A DNA stretch of 64,000 nt from Blumeriella jaapii (Eukaryota > Ascomycota > Leotiomycetes > Helotiales > Drepanopezizaceae): positions 124,001 to 188,000 of the forward strand of contig VWND01000086.1 in NCBI GenBank assembly GCA_009599575.1, given 5' to 3'. The notes under the pieces are model-generated. The model was not told the DNA's origin, searched no databases, and saw only the letters and a program-made list of their open reading frames with translations. Shown here in pieces: positions 57,625 to 64,000 of the stretch. Each line of letters begins with the position of its first letter. Position 1 is the stretch's first letter. Position numbers and translations under genes: made by a program.

Positions 57625-60600
57625 CTAGAAGGACGCCACGGCAATAGCGATAGCCTGACTATCCGAATGCGAGATGGAGATGCTGATTTCCTTCACACCT
57701 GCCTTCTTCGCCGACGCGGCGGCCGCACCGTGGAGCTACAACATGTCAGTTTCCACCGTCATTCGTGTGGGCGAGATGCAAAGAGACTTACAGTCACAAT
57801 CGGCGCACCCTTCTCATTGTTAATGATCTCAATCTCCTTCAATGGTGCACCCGCACCCTTACTCTCCACGCCCAGCGACTTGAACACGGCTTCCTTCGCA
57901 CTCCATTTCCCTGCAAATGACGATTGCGGGCTCGGTGCCTGGAAACAGTAAGCACGCTCCGCAGTCGTGAAGTTGCGCTCGAGGAAGGTTTCGTTCTCAA
58001 TGTTGATGGCAGAGATGTCCTCGACGTCGACACCGACTTTGTTACCGGCGGTCGCCGCGCCCTTGGCCAAGGATTCGACCATCTGCTTCGTAGCTTCCGT
58101 TTTGGCCTTGTTGACAGGCTGCTTGGCGAAATTGGGCGCGTAGGTCAGGGTCGATGTCTTCTTGTCCAGTGAAACGCGGGCTTCGGGGTTGAGGAAGACT
58201 TCGCCTTGTTGATCGTCGGTGTAGGGAGAGTGGGTCTTGGCGACGAAGATGGTGTTGGAGATCATGCCATTGTGGAAGTATCGGTAGGTCTTCTTCTGTC
58301 TGGCTTCGACCTTGGCACAGTATGTAGCGTAGGCAGCCTCGTCAAGGGTAGCGAAGAGGTACTTGGGGTGGATGCCAATCGCCTGCGCTCCTTTCTGTCC
58401 GAAACCGAAGGAGGTGACCGAGAAGGCCTTGACACCATCGGTTTGGATGCTTCGGTTGGGGTAAACGATGTAGTCGAACTTCTCCATTACCTGATCAACG
58501 TTGTCGGCATTTCTGTTACCCGGAACCAAGCCAGTGTTCAGGACTTGCAAACATCCGTTCATCATCCATGCACCGGCAGCACCCTTAGGGTGACCGGTCA
58601 AGTACTTCTGGAAGATACCAAGAACCGCGTTACCCTTCTTTCGGCCGAGATGCTTCAGCTGTTGACAGATGACAGAAGACTCGTTCTTGTCGTTAGCCAC
58701 AGTCGACGTGCCATGGAAGGAAGCAACATCAAGGTCATCGATCGTAAGACCCCAGGTCGCGAGAGCACCGCGGAGAGGTGCAATGGAAGGATCCTTCTTC
58801 CAGAATGTGTTTCCGAGGCTGTTGAGCACTTCCCGCTCTTGGCGGGCAGCTTCGCGCTCGATGTGGAGAGCACGATCTTGCGCGTACTCAGACTCGTTGA
58901 ATTCCTGACCTTGTGCCTTCATGGCGTCGATTTCTTCGTGAAGGTACTCCAGCTCAGACTCTTGCCATTGCTTGATGTTCTTCTTTCGGAGCTCAACCTG
59001 GCGGCGACGGTACTTGATGTCAAGAAGAGGCGATGGGAACTTGCTGGGGGCCTCGCGGGCAGTCGTGAGCACACCTTGACCAGGCGCAGGCACAGACCGG
59101 CCAATCTTGTCGGTAGCAGTGGTAGTAAGACCCAGAATGCCATAGATGGGAACACCCATGTCGAGAGCAAGTTTGGCAGTCATGATGACTTGCATACCAC
59201 AGCCTTGGGATTCCATGAAACCGTTCCTGGTGGTGGTGGTCGGACGAGACATCTCGGCGGGTGTACGACCGTGGGCGAGCTCATCCACGGCGTTGCTGGT
59301 GGCCTTCATGTTGGCGAATTCGTAAGAGCCTTCTTCTTGGAAATCATCGAAACCACCGACGAAGCAGACACGAGCCTTGCCCTCCACAATGGTCTCGTAA
59401 CCGATATCGACGGACTCGACGGCTGTGGCACAAGCACCAACCGGGGTCTTGATGGGTCCAGTAGACGACAGCAACAACATGTTGACCCACGCACTCATGG
59501 TGTTGATGAAAGACTCTTGCAGAATGTCCTTTTGGAGTGGTTTATCCAAGAAACGATCCTTGTACATGCCTCTGAGGGCGTGTGTGCCACCAATACCAGA
59601 GCCAATGCAGTTTCCGACTTCTGAAATGTGGACATACTTGTAGAACTCGTATGGATCCGTGATCCCAGATGCAAGTAGAGATTCGACAGTGCAGACAAGA
59701 ACAAACAGGGTGACTGGGTCGACTTGCGAGATGATGTCGTCGGGGATACCGTAGTTCTTGGCGTTCCACCCAGTGGGGATCTGTCCGGCAACGAGACGGT
59801 CGAATTGCAGGGCCTTGGGGATGAGAAGAGTAGCACCCTTCCTCATGCGCACAATGTACTCGCCAGACTCGGGAATCTCAAAGATTTCAGCCTTGTCGCC
59901 GTGCTCGCGTTGGAACTCCTCTGCAGTCTCCTTCGAAGTCTCGAATGGCTCGAGGTCTTCTTGGATGACAACCTCTTGAAGAAGTTGCTTCTTGTTGGGG
60001 TCGTATCCCTTGAAGAGTTCGGGCTCGATCAGACGGATTCCGGAGTGTTCAAGAATGTGCTTCTCGTATTTGCCCTTGATGTCCTTGTCGTCGACGGGCT
60101 CCCCGGTCTTTGCATCCACCCATCCGGCATATTGCTTGCCCTTGATAGGTCCGTTGTGGTTCTTGATGAGACCCATGATCCAAGCCATCTCCACACAACC
60201 TTCGAGGGAAAACTTTCCGTGTGCTTCCATCTCCCATCTCGTGCGGGAGTTACCCCAAGGGCCGACTTCCGCGAAACCAGTCACAACAACGACCTTCTCA
60301 AGATCAACCATCCCCCTGAGGTTCTCGTTGAGTGGTTCAATGTCTTTCTCCCAGTCTGGAAGAGCCGGGAACTCAAACTTGATGTTGGCACGGGGCTCGA
60401 TGGTGACCTTTTTGTAGAGGGCTTCGCTGTCGTCTCCATTGATGACCTTGTTCTCAATGGCGGTTTCCTTGGTGACAGCTCGTCTGACTTCACTGGTCTC
60501 CATGATGTCCTGTCGCAGCTTGGTCATCAAGTCCTTGAGATCCGGGATGAATTGCAATCCCCCGTTCAGGTCAGCGAAGACAGGCTCGGATTGGCAAAGA

Positions 60601-63310
60601 TCGACAACGGCGGGTGACATGAGGCCCAGGAGGTTGAAAGCCATCTCCTGTTGAGAGAAGGTACGCACGCCATAGGCCTCGACGCCTTCAGCAACAATGT
60701 TGTTGCCAGACATGAGGCCGGTACCACGAGTCCATCCAATGACCGCACCACAGATGCTGAGGAAGTTGCCCCAGTTCTCGGAATGCCATCTGTTGAACAG
60801 CGTCTCCAAGCCCAACTTCGACTCGGCGTAGAGACCATCATTTCCGAACGTTCCGTGATTGGGAGACAGAGGGAGAACAACCTGCGCAGGTCTGGTCTCA
60901 AAGCCACGCTCTGCCTTTTGGGACTTGACGCATCCGAGCATACGGATGAGGTTGGTCAGCATGATACGGTGAGCAAGCTCCGATTTGGAATCAATGCTGT
61001 CAATCTCGCGACCATTTTCCGGGATGGCAGCGAAAGGAACAATAAAGTCAAGATCCCACCCGAGTCCTTTCTTGGTGTCGTAGATGTATTCGATCAAGGC
61101 CTCCACATCTTGCTTGCTGCCCTGGTTGAAGGGCACCACGATGAGTTGAGAGCCTCGAGAACCGAAGCGAGAGTACATGGATTGATAGTACTCGGTGACT
61201 TCACGAGAAAATCGACTGGTCGTCACGACCACTTTGGCCCCTCCACTGATCAGTCCTTGCAGAACGTCGGCGCCGATGGAACCGGCACCGGCGCCAGTCA
61301 TCAGCACGTTCTTGCCCTGGAAAGTAACACCGTTCTTGGCAGCTGTCACCAAGCCGTCGATGTAGAGACCCGTAAGCTTCTTGCTGTATTCCCATCCGTG
61401 CTCGTCCTTCCTCTTGAGGTGCAAGAATGGGATTGTCTCTACCTTGCCGTCCTTCGTGCGAGGGTTTCGCACCTTCTTGACACCATTGATCTTGCTGTTT
61501 CCGTTCTCCTTGGGAATGATTTGGCCTTCGCTCATGGCAAGAGAGCGGATGACATCGCCATAAAGAGCCTTGATCTGGAGCTGAGATGACTTTGACAGCT
61601 TGTGCTGTTGCTTGATGAGCTTGTAAATGCGGCTGAGATCGTTCTGAACCTTGGTTCGATTGCCGTATTCGGAGATCTTGCCTCCATCGGCCATCTCACG
61701 CACATAGTGCTCAAGCTTCCGAGCACTTGTACGGGGAACTTCGGCGTAAGCCAGATTTCCGCGGGCATCGATGGTTGTGTGAGGCCCAGTTGGGATTGCG
61801 ACATCCTTGTAACAGGGAGCCGCGTCCAAAACGTCTCTGCAATTCTCGATAAGCTGCTGACCGAGTTCCTTGGCCAATTGATATGTCTCGCCGCGCTCGG
61901 TGGGGCAGTTGTCGATGTGGTATTGCATGAACTCGAGGAGCGTGGGATTCGAGCGGTTCATGATGCGAATGCACTGACTGACAATCTCACGGTCGACAGC
62001 CTTGAGGCGGCCGAAAATGATGTCGTAGAACATCGTCAGCGCATCTTGACGAGCCCAGTTCCAGGATGAATCGTAGACACGGGCTTTGAGAGGGGTGAAG
62101 CTGGGCTCTATACCAGCAGCGTAAAAATCTCCGTGTTCGATGTTCCAGAGATCCAGTTGCGCCTGCAGAGCTGATTGCGATTCTTGCGAGCCGATGAACG
62201 CCTTCTCGCCCGCTCGCAAGTCCATCTTCAGATATCTGGCGAACAGCTCCAGCTGTTGCTTGAAAAGGGCTCTTTGGTCCTTGGTCAAAGCATCAATTGC
62301 AGCTGGGTCCATCATCATCCCGCCCCCACCACCACCCGCATCGCCTCCTGCGACGGGCGTCGAGAGACTGATGCCTGCATTGGTCGCGTACTTTTGGGAA
62401 ACGTCGTCCAGGAAGGCCTTGGCATCGTTCTCCGACCCCAGACGGGCCGGGGGCTCCATGGTAAGAGCCAGCAGCAGCACCCCATCCTGTCTTCCTTGGG
62501 CGAGTCCCCATCTGGTCTCTAGGTATTTTCTAGCGGACGTGATGTTAAAACCACCGGGCATTTTGGAGGAGATGAGGCGCGCGACTAGTGACGAAGACTG
62601 CTTTCCGAGCTGGCCGTTGAAGGTAGCCTGCATGGAACCTCCCAGCTCATCCAGGGGCACATCTTCTGGCTTTTCGGGGGTCGATCCAAATTCTTTGCCT
62701 AGATCACCGAGAATTTCGTTTTGGAGAGTGGATTTCCCTGTGCAGGCGCAGGTTAGCCGGTCCACCTTCCGACTCGAGCATGGAGGTACATACCACCAAC
62801 AAGATCCTTGATCGCCTTGCTCAGGGGAATCTCCAAGAGTGGTTTCTTGAGCTTCTGCGCAATCAGGGCCCGCACGATATCAATCGCGCCCACGGGCGCG
62901 TCTGGGACCTGTGCTGCCGGTCCGGCGCTCGGGGGAGGGGGAGCCGCTGCCACGGGCGCTCCGCCCGCTGCTGGCGCCGCAGCTGTGGGCGCCGCACTGG
63001 GCGCCGTCGGCTCTGGCTCGTCTTCCACCGGGTCTACATCGTAGTAGATTTCCTTTGCATCCTTGTTGTAGCACAGGATCTGTCTTTGAACGGACTTGGC
63101 CGCGTCGTACGCTTCGTACTTGGAGGCAATGGTCCGTTTGGCCATGACGCCCAGGGTATCTGCCGGACCGATCTCCACGATCCTCTCGGTCGTCTTCTCC
63201 GCCAGAATGACATCCTGCGTCTCAATCCATCTGACGGGCGAGGCAAACTGGTAGGCCAGCAGCTCGACGAGCAGCGTGTGAGCAAGCTCCTGCTCGACCT
63301 CGGGACGCAT
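57625..63310 (-). CDS. FAS2: Fatty acid synthase alpha subunit
   Basis: Alpha chain of the cytosolic alpha6-beta6 type I fatty acid synthase; with FAS1 it makes palmitoyl/stearoyl-CoA from acetyl- and malonyl-CoA. Three exons: 62794-63310, 57792-62737, 57625-57735 (introns of 56 nt each), in phase, 1857 residues, the usual size. In order: the MPT end and an Ala/Pro-rich linker; the ACP with [17 protein letters not shown] (pantetheine Ser about 175, next to intron 1); the ketoreductase ([20 protein letters not shown]); the ketosynthase with nucleophile C1275 in [15 protein letters not shown]; the phosphopantetheinyl transferase ([34 protein letters not shown]) completed by the last exon ([19 protein letters not shown]). 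No damage seen. FAS1 is not in this window. Confidence 0.97.
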
Positions 63311-64000
63311 GTTGCGGGTTCCGTCCCGACCACCGGGGCTTGGGCAATGTGCGAGGGGTGATCTCTCGAGACGATATTCGGGAGAGCGCGGGCGCGTTCA
63401 AGAATTGGACGTTTGGTCGTCGAATGGGTGTTGCAATCTGCGGACTGGGTGGTGATGGTTTCTCTCGAGCGCCTCGTGAGAGAGCGATGGCAAGTGAGAA
63501 GACTCGAGAGTGAGTGAGAGAGGATGGAGAGAATTGAGAGGAGGGAGAAGAAGTCGGAAGTGGGAATTCGGAGTTGTTGGTGTTGTGGAATGGTGGGTGG
63601 TGGGTGGTGAGGGAGAGGGGGTGGGTGGTGAGAGAGAGAGGTGGGTGAGGTGGTTGCGAGCGAGTGATGCAAAATAATTGCCCTCGAGGCGCCCAGCTCG
63701 AGCTCCCGTCCTGTCGAATTTTTGGTTGGCGGGCGGCCTTGTTGAACCGGCATCTTTTTTTCCCTCAACGGGTTTGTGAGAGGCTAGCCACTTCTGGACT
63801 GGAGGGCGGTACCCCCCGGTCGAGGGTGTGCATTGTGCAGTATATACGGTATATACAGTATTTACAGTGTAAACGATGTACATCCTGCACTGCACATGTG
63901 TATTTACAGTATATGTACCGTAACAGCCATGTATATCCTGCACTGTACATACAGTATCCAGTACAGCACTGTACGTACAGTAGTGTGTACTGTAGGCGAG
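63311..64000. promoter_or_regulatory. FAS2 upstream region
   Basis: About 690 bp upstream of FAS2 to the window end. A GA/GGTG-rich block (63470-63660, reads as CT-rich on the transcribed strand) is typical of a strong fungal core promoter/5' UTR. From 63837 on lie TATATACGGTATATACAGTA and two related copies of the stretch ATGTA(C/T)ATCCTGCACTG(C/T)ACAT (63876 and 63930). I see no clear named factor site. Confidence 0.45.

Noticed and set aside
58206..59624. 472-codon plus-strand frame opposite FAS2
   Set aside because: It is the antisense of the strongly conserved ketosynthase region; codon bias of FAS2 keeps the opposite fr ame open.
63837..64000. Telomere-like terminal repeat at the window end
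   Set aside because: The repeats are GTAC/TATA-type; no TTAGGG units are seen and the window edge is arbitrary.

Overview
This window is nuclear DNA of a filamentous ascomycete (Pezizomycotina). The evidence is the many short spliceosomal introns (46-140 nt, GTAAGT/GTATGT donors, CTGAC/CTAAC branch points, YAG acceptors), a separate fungal-type fatty acid synthase alpha subunit, the retromer subunit Vps17, an Arp9-like subunit, a COP9 signalosome subunit, and repeat DNA with a C-to-T/G-to-A signature typical of repeat-induced point mutation (RIP). A Dothideomycete is plausible, but the genus cannot be read from the sequence.

Layout. 1-6.0 kb is mostly repeats: nonamer and 14-mer minisatellites (0.84-1.32 kb), one weak small gene (2.1 kb), an AT-rich degraded element bounded by a direct repeat (3.25-4.46 kb), and microsatellites. 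6-24.6 kb is gene-dense: a small hypothetical gene, a nuclear-looking proline-rich protein (-), CSN6 (+), VPS17 (-) divergent from mitochondrial elongation factor G2 (+), an unidentified gene (-), and an Asteroid/XPG-like protein (-) divergent from a Prs5-type PRPP synthetase (+). 25.5-34.6 kb holds a secreted isochorismatase-like hydrolase, a conserved fungal protein with a frame break, and a lysophospholipase-like gene that has lost its nucleophile motif (all -). 36.6-39.1 kb is an SH3 and zinc-ribbon-like protein (+). 40.0-41.3 kb is a secreted phosphoesterase (-). 41.8-42.5 kb is a diverged tandem duplication beside an intron-containing tRNA-Pro(CGG). 43.9-50.3 kb has a secreted HAD phosphatase resembling phosphorylcholine phosphatases, an orphan ORF, a single-pass membrane protein (+), a 2EXR/F-box-like protein (-) and a small hypothetical gene (-). 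50.3-63.3 kb has ARP9 (-), a secreted tannase/feruloyl esterase (-) and FAS2 (-).

The genes do not form one pathway or a biosynthetic cluster. Housekeeping genes (MEF2, PRS5, VPS17, CSN6, ARP9, FAS2) alternate with secreted hydrolases: isochorismatase-like, lysophospholipase-like, acid phosphatase-like, HAD phosphatase and tannase. Neighbours VPS17/MEF2 and Asteroid/PRS5 share short divergent promoters.

I did not find a new defence, mobile or RNA system that I can defend. The most notable points are: four genes that need a 1-nt frame correction, three of them in the same direction; the lysophospholipase homologue without its catalytic motif; RIP-like decay at two repeat loci; a tRNA intron with a UUCG hairpin; a 17-bp x4 repeat directly before a start codon; a start codon split by an intron; a 25-nt microexon; a candidate GC-AG intron; and dispersed GTAC-rich palindromic tracts confined to intergenic DNA.
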